Positions 50,234 to 59,825 of a stretch of 61,523 nucleotides of DNA are shown here, in pieces (positions within the stretch are counted from its first letter, which is position 1; every line of letters begins with the position of its first letter). The stretch covers positions 1-61,523 of the IMG/VR virus record IMGVR_UViG_3300043548_000080. One strand, 5' to 3'. Made by a program: the position numbers and the translations under genes. The notes beneath the pieces are model-generated. The model ran no database searches. It was given only the letters and a program-made list of their open reading frames with translations, and was not told the origin of the DNA. Origin of the DNA: a virus.

Positions 50234-50443
50234 AGCGTCTGCGTTTTAGGGCGAAAAGGGTGTCTACCTCTGTCCACACAAGTGGTCTAGCCTTATTCTG
50301 TGTCACAACACAGCAAAAACAAGAACTACCCAATCGATATAGCCGATACTGTATAGCGGGTCATGAGCGCTATCCAGTGTCCACCTAGTTAGAAAGGCCC
50401 TTGCTAAGTTGGTTGTGCTTTCAAGCCATAAAGGAGAAACAAA

Positions 50444-51511
50444 ATGGCGTTTGCAAGTGCTTCTGGGTATGGTAATCTGCCCAATGGGAACTGGAGTCCC
50501 ATTATCTATTCCAAGAAGGTCCAATTGGCCTTCAGAAAGTCGTCTGTCGCTCAAGCCATCACCAACAGTGATTACTTCGGTGAAATCTCATCGATGGGCG
50601 ATGCTGTCAAGATTATTCTTGAGCCGGAAGTGTCGGTGCGTCAATACGCTCGTGGCACGCAAATCACGGCACAAGACCTCGAAGACAGTGATTTCACGCT
50701 CGTCGTTGACAAGGCTAACTACTTCGCGTTCAAGCTGGACGACATCGAAGCCGCTCAGTCGCACATCAACTGGCTCTCGCTGGCCTCTGATCGTGCTGCT
50801 TATCGTCTTCGTGACCAGTTCGACCAAGACGTTCTTGGCTACCTCGCTGGTTTTGAGCAGTCTGTTCTGCACGGCAGTGCTGACACGGCCCGCACTACCT
50901 TCCCTGGTACTAAGGCTAACTCGTCTGCTGGCTCGGACGAATTGCTGTCGTCGATGAAGCTGACGAAGGAAGACTTCGGTCATATCACTTCGCCGGGTAC
51001 GAACAACTCGATTCCGGTGGCTCCTCGTTTCCCCGGCGCTACCGGCCTTGGGACCACGACGGCTTCGCCGCTGATGATTGTTGCTCGTATGTCGCGTCTG
51101 CTTGACCAGCAGAACGTTGACACCACTGGCCGTTGGCTCGTTGTCGATCCGGTGTTCGTTGAAATGCTGAAGGATGAAGACTCGCGTCTTCTGAATGCAG
51201 ACTTCGGCGGCTCTGGTCTGCAGAACGGTCTGGTTGTGCGTAACCTGCACGGCTTCAGCGTCTATGTCAGCAACAACCTGCCTAAGGTTGGTACTGGTCC
51301 GGGCACTGTTGGCACCACCAATCAGAACACCGACTACGGCATCATTGTGGCTGGTCATGACAGCGCTGTGGCTTCGGCTGAGCAGATCAACAAGGTGGAA
51401 ACCTATCGTGATCCTGACAGCTTCGCTGACATCGTTCGTGGTATGCACCTCTATGGAAGAAAAGTGCTGAAGCCTGAGGCTATCACAACGGCTAAGTACA
51501 ACGTCGCCTAA
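50444..51511 (+). CDS. Major capsid protein
   Basis: The 355-residue protein begins MAFASASGYGNLPNGNWSPI and has SSMGDAVKIILEPEVSVRQY, ITAQDLEDSDFTLVVDKANY and DQFDQDVLGYLAGFE, typical of HK97-fold capsid proteins in T7-like phages of this type (N-arm, E-loop with charged patch, then helical spine). Codon use is distinct from neighbours (many TCG, CGT, ACG), as in the strongly expressed main structural gene. A terminator follows 8 bases after the stop. Confidence 0.92.
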   Translation: MAFASASGYGNLPNGNWSPIIYSKKVQLAFRKSSVAQAITNSDYFGEISSMGDAVKIILEPEVSVRQYARGTQITAQDLEDSDFTLVVDKANYFAFKLDDIEAAQSHINWLSLASDRAAYRLRDQFDQDVLGYLAGFEQSVLHGSADTARTTFPGTKANSSAGSDELLSSMKLTKEDFGHITSPGTNNSIPVAPRFPGATGLGTTTASPLMIVARMSRLLDQQNVDTTGRWLVVDPVFVEMLKDEDSRLLNADFGGSGLQNGLVVRNLHGFSVYVSNNLPKVGTGPGTVGTTNQNTDYGIIVAGHDSAVASAEQINKVETYRDPDSFADIVRGMHLYGRKVLKPEAITTAKYNVA

Positions 51512-51518
51512 TGAGACA

Positions 51519-51543
51519 GGGAAGGCTAGTCCTTCCCTTTTCT
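51519..51543 (+). terminator. Terminator after the major capsid gene
   Basis: GGGAAGG / CCTTCCC with a 5-base loop and a TTTTCTC tail. Together with the promoter at 50205 it could frame a strongly transcribed capsid unit. Confidence 0.75.
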
Positions 51544-51567
51544 CTCACAAATCTGAAAGGAACCTAA

Positions 51568-52062
51568 ATGGCTACTATTGATCTCTCCAACGGTCTTGGT
51601 GGTGCCCCGCGTCCTGTGCGGTCGCTCACCAATATTCCGTATTTCGTTGAAAAGACGATTGACTTTGCTGTTGCTGCTACGGCTAAGGGCTCTGCTCTGG
51701 CTGCTGCTGATGTCATCGAAGTTATCGATGTCCCGGCTAACACGATGGTGATTAACGCTGGTCTGCAAGTGATTACCGTTGCCACTGGTGAGTCCTCGGA
51801 CACCACCGTTGACCTCGGCATCACAACTACTGAGCCTGACAACTTTGTTGATGGCTTTGACCTCGACGCCGCTGCTGCTGGTGCTTATGCCCAGAACGCT
51901 GCTGCGTTTCAGCCGCTGATTGTTGGCACGGCTGACACCATCGACCTGCTCATCGCCACTGCTACCACTGCCCCGACGGGTGGTAAGGTTCGTGTGTGGG
52001 CTGTGATGTGTGACATTGGCGCTAAGCCTGCTCCTGGCATCGTTGACACTGACGTCATCTAA
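51568..52062 (+). CDS. Decoration-like virion protein
   Basis: The 164-residue protein starts MATIDLSNGLGGAPRPVRSL and is beta-rich with many Ala/Thr/Gly residues (DVPANTMVINAGLQVITVAT, STDTTVDLGITTTEPDNFVD-like stretch). It lies right after the capsid gene between two terminators and uses the same strong codon set, so it is probably abundant, such as a decoration protein. The family is not certain. Confidence 0.7.
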   Translation: MATIDLSNGLGGAPRPVRSLTNIPYFVEKTIDFAVAATAKGSALAAADVIEVIDVPANTMVINAGLQVITVATGESSDTTVDLGITTTEPDNFVDGFDLDAAAAGAYAQNAAAFQPLIVGTADTIDLLIATATTAPTGGKVRVWAVMCDIGAKPAPGIVDTDVI

Positions 52063-52072
52063 GCCAGCTTAG

Positions 52073-52113
52073 GGAGAGGAGAAGACAACGTTGTTGTCTT
52101 TCCTCTCCTTTTT
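52073..52113 (+). terminator. Strong long-stem terminator
   Basis: A long near-perfect hairpin from GGAGAGGA to TCCTCTCC, with inner GAAGACAAC/GTTGTTGTCTTT, followed by TTTTT. It marks the end of the capsid-decoration transcript. Confidence 0.85.
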
Positions 52114-52127
52114 CATGAGGAACTATC

Positions 52128-52550
52128 ATGCCTATTACACAAGCAATGTGCAACTCTTTCAAGACAGAGCTTCTTGGAGGCACACATGACCTTGACACTG
52201 ATGTCATCAAGATTGCCTTGTACACAAGCAGCGCCACGCTTAGTGCTTCTACAACGGCTTATTCAACCACCAATGAGGTGACGGGTAGCACAGGCTATAC
52301 AGCAGGCGGGAACACTCTAACTAGCCCTGTTATTTCTCTAAGCGGCTCGACAGCCATTGTTGACTTTGCTGACACTACTTGGTCTGCATCAACCATCACT
52401 GCTAGAGGTGCTCTCATCTATAACAGCAGCAAGAGCAATAGAGCCATTGCTGTCCTTGATTTCAGCACAGACAAGAGCAGCACCAACGGCGACTTCACCA
52501 TTGTGATGCCAACGGCTGATGCATCTAACGCATTGATTCGTATTGCCTAA
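52128..52550 (+). CDS. Small virion structural protein
   Basis: The 140-residue protein begins MPITQAMCNSFKTELLGGTH and has DTDVIKIALYTSSATLSAST, EVTGSTGYTAGGNTLTSP and a beta-rich end. The opening (NSFK..LL.G.HD..TD.IK.ALYTSSA) recurs in virion proteins of many podo- and siphoviruses, where a head or tail decoration role is likely. Confidence 0.72.
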   Translation: MPITQAMCNSFKTELLGGTHDLDTDVIKIALYTSSATLSASTTAYSTTNEVTGSTGYTAGGNTLTSPVISLSGSTAIVDFADTTWSASTITARGALIYNSSKSNRAIAVLDFSTDKSSTNGDFTIVMPTADASNALIRIA

Positions 52551-52559
52551 GGAATAGAG

Positions 52560-52799
52560 ATGAAGATTGATTTTGAATTTGACACACCGCATGGCGTTTT
52601 CAGAGACGCTCTTCATCTTCCTGATGGGCATGGTTTCAGTGTAGAGGAGATCCAGGCCATGAAGCAGCAGCGGGTGGACAACTGGATCGCCATCGTCACC
52701 GCCCCGCCTGCAGAACCCGTGGAAGAGCCTGCACCTGTAATAGAGGAACCTGCGCCCGAGTACATCGAGATCGATGGCGTCCGCTATGTGAGGGTGTGA
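52560..52799 (+). CDS. Small acidic protein before the giant fibre
   Basis: The 79-residue protein has DTPHGVFRDALHLPDGHGFS, a helical VEEIQAMKQQRVDNWIAIVT and a Pro/Glu-rich linker ending YIEIDGVRYVRV. Similar small proteins, with a DA..LP..H..SD.EI..M...R...W segment, precede fibre genes in phages I know; the role may be attachment. It ends one base before the fibre gene. Confidence 0.65.
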   Translation: MKIDFEFDTPHGVFRDALHLPDGHGFSVEEIQAMKQQRVDNWIAIVTAPPAEPVEEPAPVIEEPAPEYIEIDGVRYVRV

Positions 52800-52800
52800 C

Positions 52801-55800
52801 ATGGCCGACCGCTTTTGGCGAGGGCTTGCAACCGATCTTTGGGACGCCACAGCAGGCACGAAGTGGGCGGCTACGGTAGGCGGCGCTGGGGGCGCTGCTG
52901 TGCCTACGGCAGCAGATGATGTGTTCTTTGATGGCACATCTTTGACCTGCACTGTATCTGGCTCCCGTGTCGCTAAGTCGATCAACTGCACCGGCTACAC
53001 CGCAACGTTGGCAGGTACGGCTACGCCTGCGTTGACAATCTCGGGCTCCCTCACGCTTGTTGCCGGGATGACGTTGACTTATGCCGGAACAACCACGTTT
53101 AACGGTACGGGAACATTGACTAGCGCAGGCAAGACGTTGGGGCCTGTGACGATCAGCGGCAGTGGCATCACTGTGACGTTGGGCGACCCGTTGAATATTG
53201 GCAGCAATACGCTGACAGTTCTTGAAGGCACGTTCACAACAGCAAACTTTGATATTTCTGCAAATGTTTTTAATACGTCTAGTGTATCTGCAAGAACTAT
53301 AAATTTTGGTACTAGTCAAATAACTTTAGCTAATAACGGAGTTGCGTGGCAATCTGGAAATACTACGAACCTGACACTCAACGCCGGTACTTCTACGATT
53401 ATTTTTTCTAGCGGTGGCTCTGCTTTTGATATAGCTTCTGGATCGCTTACTTTTTACAATGTAAGTTTTACCAGCACTGCGACCACCGGAACAAGGACAT
53501 TTCCGCAGTCTCCAGATGGGACAACATTTAATAACATAGCCGTAACTGGCCCCGCCGCTGCTGGTGTGGTGCAAATAGCTTTCCCCGCAAGATGCACCAT
53601 CAGCGGCACCCTGTCAACGACAGGCACCGCAGGCAACCGGCGTGTCTGGTTCCGTGGAACTACCTACGGCCTTGCCCAAACCCTCACCATCAATAGCGCC
53701 CCTAGCCTGACCGACGCTGACTTCAGAGACATCTACGTCATCGGCACAGCAGCGCCCATCAGCGGCACCAGGGTAGGCGACCTCAGGGGCTGCAGAGGCA
53801 TCACGTTCAGCACACCAAAAACGGTGTACTGGAACCTTGCTGGCGCACAGAACTGGAGCGCTACCGGCTGGTCTGACACTTCTACCGGAACACCGTCCGA
53901 TAATTTCTTCCCGCTGGCGCAAGACACAGCTACGTTCACCAACGCCGGGTCGGTGACGGGCACTATCACGATGAACTCTGCCGTGCCTTATACGGGTACG
54001 GTGGATATGTCTGGCCGCACAAGCGCCATGACGCTGTCTATTAGTACAAACCAGACCATTTATGGTGACTGGAAAAATGGATCTGGTATAACGTTTGCTG
54101 GCGGGGGCACGTTAACGTACTCTGGGCGAAACACACAGACCATTACCAGTGCAGGAAAAACGTTTACTTGTCCAATCACCGTCGATACCTACGGTGGTTC
54201 TGTTGAGCTTTTTGACCCGCTAAACATTGGTTTAAACGCCATCACTGTCAATAACGGTAATTTTGATACCAAAAACAATAATATTACTGCTAGTAGAGTA
54301 ACATCTGCCAGTAGCACCGTGAGATCAATTAGCTTTGGCAGCAGCACGGTAACATTGTCTTCTGCGTCAGACGCCATTCAGTTTGGTGGAGAAAATTTAA
54401 CATTCAACGCTAGCACATCTCAGATTACATGCTCAGGAGAGTCTACTGGTAGAATTTTTCTAGGGGGAAATAATACCTTTTACAATGTTTCTTTTACTGG
54501 AACAAACAATCTAATTTCGGCTGAAATAGCAGGCGCAAACACCTTTACTAACCTTACTATTTCGGCTCCCGCCGCTGCGGGGCTAGTACAAATACGTCTT
54601 AGCGCCAACCAAACCATCACCGGCACCCTCACCGTCGCCGGGGCCACCCCCGTCCGTCGCATCTTCGTCCGCTCTGACACCCTTGGCACCCAACGCACGC
54701 TCAGCGTAGGCACGCTCAGCGCCACCGACTGCGACTTTAGAGACATCGCCATCACAGGGACTGCTGCCGGGTCTTCTCCGACCCGTGCAGGCGACTGCGG
54801 TGGCAACAGCGGCATCACGTTTCCTGCAGCGAAGACTGTCTATTGGAACCTTGCAGGGACTCAGAACTGGTCTGCAACGGGCTGGGCACCGGGCTCTGGC
54901 GGCACGCCTGACATTAATCAGTTCCCGCTGGCTCAGGACACGGCGGTGTTTGACAACGCTGGCTCCATAGGAACGGTGACGATTAATACTGCCTGGAACA
55001 TAGGAACAATGGATGCCTCTGCGCGGACATCTGGAGGATCTCTGAGCACAAGCACAAATAATCCAGTTGTGTATGGAAATTGGCTGTGGGGAACCTTGAG
55101 TTCAAGCTCGCAAACTGGCTCTTACACGTTTTCAAAACGTGGAACGCAAACCATTACTAGCGCAGGAACGCTATTTGGAAGCTCAATAATAATTGACTCT
55201 GTATCGGGTACAGTTCAACTTGCTGATGCCATTTCTACCAATATAGCCAGAACTATTACGTTAACTAGCGGTACGTTTGATGCCGCTACATATAACGTCA
55301 CAATAGGGTTGTTCGCGCTTACTGGCGGAACGCTTAGAATGGGCTCGGGAACTTGGACATTAGGCGGAACCGGCACTATCTGGAACATGGGAACGCCTAC
55401 GGCCTTTTATAAAGGCGCCGCCGATATTGTTACATCCAACGCCAGCACTACTGCCAGAACCTTTGCCGGTAACGGCCTATCTTACAACAAACTTACTATT
55501 GGACCCGCTACCGGCATCTCCACCCTCACCATTTCCGGCAACAACCAATTCACCGAACTCGCCAGCACCAAGACCGTAGCTCACACGATTGCCCTTGGCA
55601 CCACAACGCAAACCTTCGGCAAATGGACGGTGACAGGCACCGCAGGCAACGTCGTCACCCTGACCGGCACTGGTACCAGCCACAGCCTCGTAGGAGCCTG
55701 CACCACCGGTATTGACTACCTCGCTATGGGTAGCATCGGCTTCGCAGCCACAAGCCCCGGTGAGTTCTACGCGGGAGCCAACAGCACGGCAACTGCTGCG

Positions 55801-57825
55801 GTTGCTCCGGTCTATCTGACAGCCAAACCTGCTGACAGCACACGCTACTGGGTTGGCGGCACAGGCAACTGGAGCGACACAGCACGTTGGTCTACGTCGT
55901 CTGGCGGGGCTTCTGGGGCCTCTGTTCCGCGCAGTCATGACGATGTGGTGTTCAACTCAGCCTCCAACGCCACCGCCTACACAGCTACGGTGGACGCTGT
56001 CACTGGCGGCGTTAGGATGAAGGCGTTGACCATTGCTGGCCCTGCGTCTGGGAATGTGACATTGGCTGGGTCTACGGCGATGGTAGGCATCCACGGCAAT
56101 GTGACGCTGCCTGCGACGGGGCTGACGCGGACGTATACGGGCGCTATCACGCTGTCTAGCAATTCAACGGGGTTGACGTTTACGACGAATGGGGTGACGC
56201 TTGCAAGTGCAATAGCGGTTAATGGTGTGGACTGCGGGTGGAGTCTTGGTAGTGCGCTGAATATAGAGACGTCGGCGCTGACGGTTACCAGTGGATCAAT
56301 TGACCTTGCAACCTATAATCTAACTGCGGCACAAATATCTTCAGACAATGGAAATTCCAGAACAATTGATTTTGATACTGGAACAACCACGCTTTCACTT
56401 TCTACGCCAATCAATTTTGGAACAACTGAAACCAACCGCGCCAATCTTACGGTCACTGCAAGCACCTCACAAATTAATCTGTCTTCTTCTACTTCGTCTG
56501 GTCAATTTAATGGTAACAACCAAACCTTCTACAATGTAGCCTTTACTAACACCGGCGGAGGCTCCTTTACCCTCAACGGAGCCAACAGCTTCAACAACTT
56601 GTCCTTCACTGGAATCACCTCTGCTGGCCTGAAGAACATCTCCCTTACAGCCAACCAAACCGTCACAGGCACGCTCACCTTCTCCGCAGGTACTGACGCC
56701 ACCATGCGGCACTTCTGCCGCAGCGACACCATCGGCACCACCCGCACCATCACAGCCGCTGCTGTGAGCATGACCGACGTAGACTTCCGCGACGTCACCA
56801 TCGCTGGTGCTGCTGCGCCAGCCTCTGGTACGCGGATTGGAGACTGCAAGGGCAACAGCGGCATCACGTTCACGGCTGCGGCTAACAAGTATTGGAACCT
56901 TGCGGCTGGCGGCAATTGGTCTGCAACGGGTTGGGCCACAAGCAGCGGAGGCACCCCAGCCATCAACAACTTCCCATTGGCACAGGACACCTGTTTCTTT
57001 GAAGCCACGGGGCTGAACAGCGGCGCCACCGTTACCGTCAACCAGAGCTACAACATCGGCACCATCGACATGTCGGCTAGGACGGCTAATACGATGACGC
57101 TGGCGACGGGGTCTGCAGCGCCTGCAATCTATGGCAACTGGGTCAATGGCACCGGGACGACGCTGAGCGGTACGGGAACGATTACGTTTGCAGGCCGTGG
57201 AAGCCAAACGATTGCAAGTGCGGGAAAGACGTTTACGCAAAATGTGACAGTTAATAGTCCAAGCGGCTCCTTGACTTTGCAAGATGCTTTTACAGGTACA
57301 AGTGCTGTTAGTCTTACTGTTATTAGTGGTACGTTTAATTCTGCTAACTTTAACGTGGTACTTTCAACATTTGATAGCGGCTACGCAACACAAAGAACTG
57401 TAGCAATTGGATCAAGTAATTGGACTATTACTGCGTCTAGTTTTAGCGTAAATCCTCCAACAAACCTCACCGTCACAGGCACAGGCACAATCAGCCTAAC
57501 ATCTGCATCTGCTAAACAATTTACTGGCGGCGGCGTAGCCTACACCAACATCACCCTTAACCAAGGCGGTGCAGGTACGCTCACCATCAGCGGCAACAAC
57601 ACGCTCAAGGACATCACCAACACCTACAAGGCCACAGGTGCTACCACCATCAACATGGGCACAACGACACAACGTGTCAGCCAGTGGACTGCTGCAGGCG
57701 AAGCAGGAAGGCTCTTGACCATCCAGGGAACCTCTGCCTCCAGCCCTTGCACACTCATCCACACCGGCACAGGCACGGCTGCTAACGTGGACTACCTTGT
57801 CGTTACAGGCGTGAGGGCTTACTAA
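52801..57825 (+). CDS. Giant modular beta-rich tail fibre
   Basis: The 1,674-residue protein consists of four imperfect modules of about 320-420 residues. Each runs from a segment like QTITSAGKTFTCPIT, through LNIGxNALTVxxGTF and NTFYNVSFTG, a GTLTxxGxxxxRRxFVRSDT block and DFRDIxIxGTA, to YWNLAGxQNWSATGWxxxxxGTP and FPLAQDTAxFxNAGS. The repeated beta runs suggest a long beta-helix or beta-sandwich fibre. It probably binds the cell surface. GC-rich conserved blocks alternate with AT-rich variable blocks within each module. Confidence 0.8.
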   Translation: MADRFWRGLATDLWDATAGTKWAATVGGAGGAAVPTAADDVFFDGTSLTCTVSGSRVAKSINCTGYTATLAGTATPALTISGSLTLVAGMTLTYAGTTTFNGTGTLTSAGKTLGPVTISGSGITVTLGDPLNIGSNTLTVLEGTFTTANFDISANVFNTSSVSARTINFGTSQITLANNGVAWQSGNTTNLTLNAGTSTIIFSSGGSAFDIASGSLTFYNVSFTSTATTGTRTFPQSPDGTTFNNIAVTGPAAAGVVQIAFPARCTISGTLSTTGTAGNRRVWFRGTTYGLAQTLTINSAPSLTDADFRDIYVIGTAAPISGTRVGDLRGCRGITFSTPKTVYWNLAGAQNWSATGWSDTSTGTPSDNFFPLAQDTATFTNAGSVTGTITMNSAVPYTGTVDMSGRTSAMTLSISTNQTIYGDWKNGSGITFAGGGTLTYSGRNTQTITSAGKTFTCPITVDTYGGSVELFDPLNIGLNAITVNNGNFDTKNNNITASRVTSASSTVRSISFGSSTVTLSSASDAIQFGGENLTFNASTSQITCSGESTGRIFLGGNNTFYNVSFTGTNNLISAEIAGANTFTNLTISAPAAAGLVQIRLSANQTITGTLTVAGATPVRRIFVRSDTLGTQRTLSVGTLSATDCDFRDIAITGTAAGSSPTRAGDCGGNSGITFPAAKTVYWNLAGTQNWSATGWAPGSGGTPDINQFPLAQDTAVFDNAGSIGTVTINTAWNIGTMDASARTSGGSLSTSTNNPVVYGNWLWGTLSSSSQTGSYTFSKRGTQTITSAGTLFGSSIIIDSVSGTVQLADAISTNIARTITLTSGTFDAATYNVTIGLFALTGGTLRMGSGTWTLGGTGTIWNMGTPTAFYKGAADIVTSNASTTARTFAGNGLSYNKLTIGPATGISTLTISGNNQFTELASTKTVAHTIALGTTTQTFGKWTVTGTAGNVVTLTGTGTSHSLVGACTTGIDYLAMGSIGFAATSPGEFYAGANSTATAAVAPVYLTAKPADSTRYWVGGTGNWSDTARWSTSSGGASGASVPRSHDDVVFNSASNATAYTATVDAVTGGVRMKALTIAGPASGNVTLAGSTAMVGIHGNVTLPATGLTRTYTGAITLSSNSTGLTFTTNGVTLASAIAVNGVDCGWSLGSALNIETSALTVTSGSIDLATYNLTAAQISSDNGNSRTIDFDTGTTTLSLSTPINFGTTETNRANLTVTASTSQINLSSSTSSGQFNGNNQTFYNVAFTNTGGGSFTLNGANSFNNLSFTGITSAGLKNISLTANQTVTGTLTFSAGTDATMRHFCRSDTIGTTRTITAAAVSMTDVDFRDVTIAGAAAPASGTRIGDCKGNSGITFTAAANKYWNLAAGGNWSATGWATSSGGTPAINNFPLAQDTCFFEATGLNSGATVTVNQSYNIGTIDMSARTANTMTLATGSAAPAIYGNWVNGTGTTLSGTGTITFAGRGSQTIASAGKTFTQNVTVNSPSGSLTLQDAFTGTSAVSLTVISGTFNSANFNVVLSTFDSGYATQRTVAIGSSNWTITASSFSVNPPTNLTVTGTGTISLTSASAKQFTGGGVAYTNITLNQGGAGTLTISGNNTLKDITNTYKATGATTINMGTTTQRVSQWTAAGEAGRLLTIQGTSASSPCTLIHTGTGTAANVDYLVVTGVRAY

Positions 57826-58733
57826 TGAGCGATTGGTACGCTGGTAGTAATTCAACAAACAACGGCTCTCTTGGCTGGTTGTTCTCTGCCCCTGCTGGCG
57901 GTGGCGTCACTGTCAATGCTTCTGGAGTTATCTCTACAGGCTCTGTAGGAAGTGTTGCTGTAACGACAGTAGCCAATGTAAGCGTTTCAGGAAACGAAGC
58001 TGTTGGTTCTGTAGGAAACGTTGTTGTTGCTTTCCCTGTCTCCGTAAGCGCTACAGGTGTCTCTGCCGTTGGCTCTGTTGGTGATGTTGTCGTTATTTTC
58101 ACTACCTTTGTATATGCAACAGGCACCTCAGCTACGTCTTCTGTTGGAAGTGTTGCTGTAAACACATCGGTTAATTATGCTGCATCTGGTGTAAGCGCCA
58201 CAGGTAGTGTTGGTGTTGTCTCTGTTATCGCAGAAGCTTCCTTCACTGTCTCTGGTGTTAGTGCTACATCTTTCGTAGGAAATGTAGATGTTTCGTTGCC
58301 TAGAACAGTGTCTGTATCTGGTGTTGAAGCAACAGGTGCTGTTGGGTCTGTAACCATCACCATTGGGCATCAAGAGGATGTTGTAGGTGTTCAAGCAAGC
58401 GGAAACATTGGTGTTGTAAACATCATTGGTAATGCTTCGTTTGCTGTGACAGGTGTCAACGGTACATTACAGCTAGGGTCTGTCATTGTTCAAGGTGCTG
58501 CTGTCACAGATGCCACTGGCTTTTCTCTGACAAGCTTCTTAAACTCTGTCACCGTTACAACAACGCAGTTTGACTACGAGGCTGTAAAAACCCTTTATGA
58601 GAGACGCCGCACTGTCTATGTTGGTGCCCGAGAAGAACGCATCACATACATTGCAGCACAGCCGCGTACTGTCTATATTTCTCCAGATAGAACAACTTCT
58701 TCAGAGCAGCGCCGAGCTTATGCTGACACTTGA
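57825..58733 (+). CDS. Fibre-like protein with VG repeats
   Basis: The 302-residue protein has about ten repeats of roughly 20-22 residues, each of the form VSVSGxxAxGSVGxVxV, followed by a basic C-terminus (YERRRTVYVGAREERITYIA, RTVYISPDRTTS). The repeats (V-x-G-V-x-A-x-G-S-V-G) look like a triple beta-helix fibre shaft, and the ATTVYI-type tail is known from many phages. It overlaps the giant fibre gene by 1 base (TAATG) and may form a second fibre or its connector. Confidence 0.72.
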   Translation: MSDWYAGSNSTNNGSLGWLFSAPAGGGVTVNASGVISTGSVGSVAVTTVANVSVSGNEAVGSVGNVVVAFPVSVSATGVSAVGSVGDVVVIFTTFVYATGTSATSSVGSVAVNTSVNYAASGVSATGSVGVVSVIAEASFTVSGVSATSFVGNVDVSLPRTVSVSGVEATGAVGSVTITIGHQEDVVGVQASGNIGVVNIIGNASFAVTGVNGTLQLGSVIVQGAAVTDATGFSLTSFLNSVTVTTTQFDYEAVKTLYERRRTVYVGAREERITYIAAQPRTVYISPDRTTSSEQRRAYADT

Positions 58734-58734
58734 C

Positions 58735-58750
58735 AAGAAACTTGTTTCTT
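58735..58750 (+). terminator. Weak hairpin after the VG-repeat fibre gene
   Basis: AAGAAA, loop CTTG, TTTCTT: a short AT-rich hairpin right after the stop codon. It may be a weak terminator. Confidence 0.3.
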
Positions 58751-58778
58751 CCTATAACACCTCAGCTAAGGAATAGCT

Positions 58779-59099
58779 ATGTCTTACAAATGGCCCAACA
58801 AAGACCCTGATGAAACACTTGACTACAGCGTAGACTGGTCGAGATGGCTTGGCACGGGTGTCACTATTGCCTCTGTAGCCTGGTTTGTTGATAACGCTTC
58901 TGGCGTTAAAACCTCCTTTGGTGCTGGTGTTTCTGTCAACGGTTTGCAGAATGTTTCTCAGACTAATACAACCACTGTAGCTACCATCAATCTTGGTTTA
59001 GGTACAGTGAACAAGGAATACAAAATCTACTGCCGCATCACTGACAGCAGTGGGTCTATTGTTGAGCGTGTCATCAAGCTGAACATCAAGGAAAACTGA
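58779..59099 (+). CDS. Fibre-tail adaptor-like protein
   Basis: The 106-residue protein starts MSYKWPNKDPDETLDYSVDW and is beta-rich with an Ig-like domain (TIASVAWFVDN, TTVATINLGLGTVNKEYKIY, RVIKLNIKE). The KDPDExLDYxxDWS...L opening is that of the small adaptor proteins which join fibres to the tail in many phages. It precedes the tail tube pair. Confidence 0.72.
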   Translation: MSYKWPNKDPDETLDYSVDWSRWLGTGVTIASVAWFVDNASGVKTSFGAGVSVNGLQNVSQTNTTTVATINLGLGTVNKEYKIYCRITDSSGSIVERVIKLNIKEN

Positions 59100-59100
59100 T

Positions 59101-59823
59101 ATGGCTTACAACTTCCTAGAGCTTGTCAATGCCCTCAATAGAAAGCTTAATGAGGTGGAGTTGACGTCAGGGCAGTTTGCTTCTGCAAAGGGCTGGTATG
59201 CCCAATGCAAGGACGCTATCAATGCTTCTCTTCGTGATGTCAACCAGAGCCAACAGCAATGGCCCTTCAACCATGTCACCACTGAAGAGTCGTTGACGGC
59301 TGGCATAAGCCGCTATGCTTTCCCCATTGATGCTGCTCAGATTGACTTTGACAGCTTCCGTATCAAAGAGAACACCACTTTTGGCAACGACACACAACGG
59401 CTTGAGGTGATGACGTATGAAGACTATCTGCGTCAGTATGTAGACCAAGAATACACCGCTGATACCAGCGTTAGAAATCTTCCTAAGTATGTTATTCATG
59501 CTCCTTCGTTGGAATACATTGTGTCGCCTTCTCCCAAGGAAGCCTACACTGTTGTCTACGAATACTACCGCATTCCTGTCGATCTTGAGAATGCAACAGA
59601 TGTTCCGTTTGTGCCTGAGAGATTTAAGCACGTTGTGTTGGATGGTGCTGCCTATCATGCTTACATGTTCAGAAGCAATGAGCAAGCAGCAGCGCTGGCT
59701 AAGGGTAAGTTTGAAGAAGGCGTGAAGAGAATGAGAACAATCCTCATCAATAGATATGAGCATCTCTCTTCCACCTATCTTCCTACCAGCATGAGATACA
59801 TTGCTGGTCCTAGATTGGGTTGA
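59101..59823 (+). CDS. Tail tube protein A (T7 gp11-like)
   Basis: The 240-residue protein starts MAYNFLELVNALNRKLNEVE and contains FPIDAAQIDFDSFRIKE, YEDYLRQYVDQEY, YTVVYEYYRIPVDLENATD and a helical C-terminus with ALAKGKFEEGVKRMRTILIN. It matches the gp11 tail tube (gatekeeper) family that joins portal and nozzle. Tail tube B (gp12-like) follows 2 bases later, as in T7. Confidence 0.85.
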   Translation: MAYNFLELVNALNRKLNEVELTSGQFASAKGWYAQCKDAINASLRDVNQSQQQWPFNHVTTEESLTAGISRYAFPIDAAQIDFDSFRIKENTTFGNDTQRLEVMTYEDYLRQYVDQEYTADTSVRNLPKYVIHAPSLEYIVSPSPKEAYTVVYEYYRIPVDLENATDVPFVPERFKHVVLDGAAYHAYMFRSNEQAAALAKGKFEEGVKRMRTILINRYEHLSSTYLPTSMRYIAGPRLG

Positions 59824-59825
59824 GC

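Noticed and set aside
50409-50957. 182-codon plus-strand ORF overlapping the capsid start
   Set aside because: Ser/Thr/Arg/Leu-rich frame of the capsid coding sequence; the capsid frame carries the family motifs.
50588-51448. 286-codon ORF on the minus strand across the major capsid gene
   Set aside because: It arises from the biased codon use of the capsid gene; its composition (Arg, His, Val rich) is that of an antisense shadow.
56467-57282. 271-codon minus-strand ORF within the giant fibre gene
   Set aside because: Arg/Gly/Cys-rich shadow in a GC-rich coding block; the plus-strand frame is continuous and repetitive in a meaningful way.
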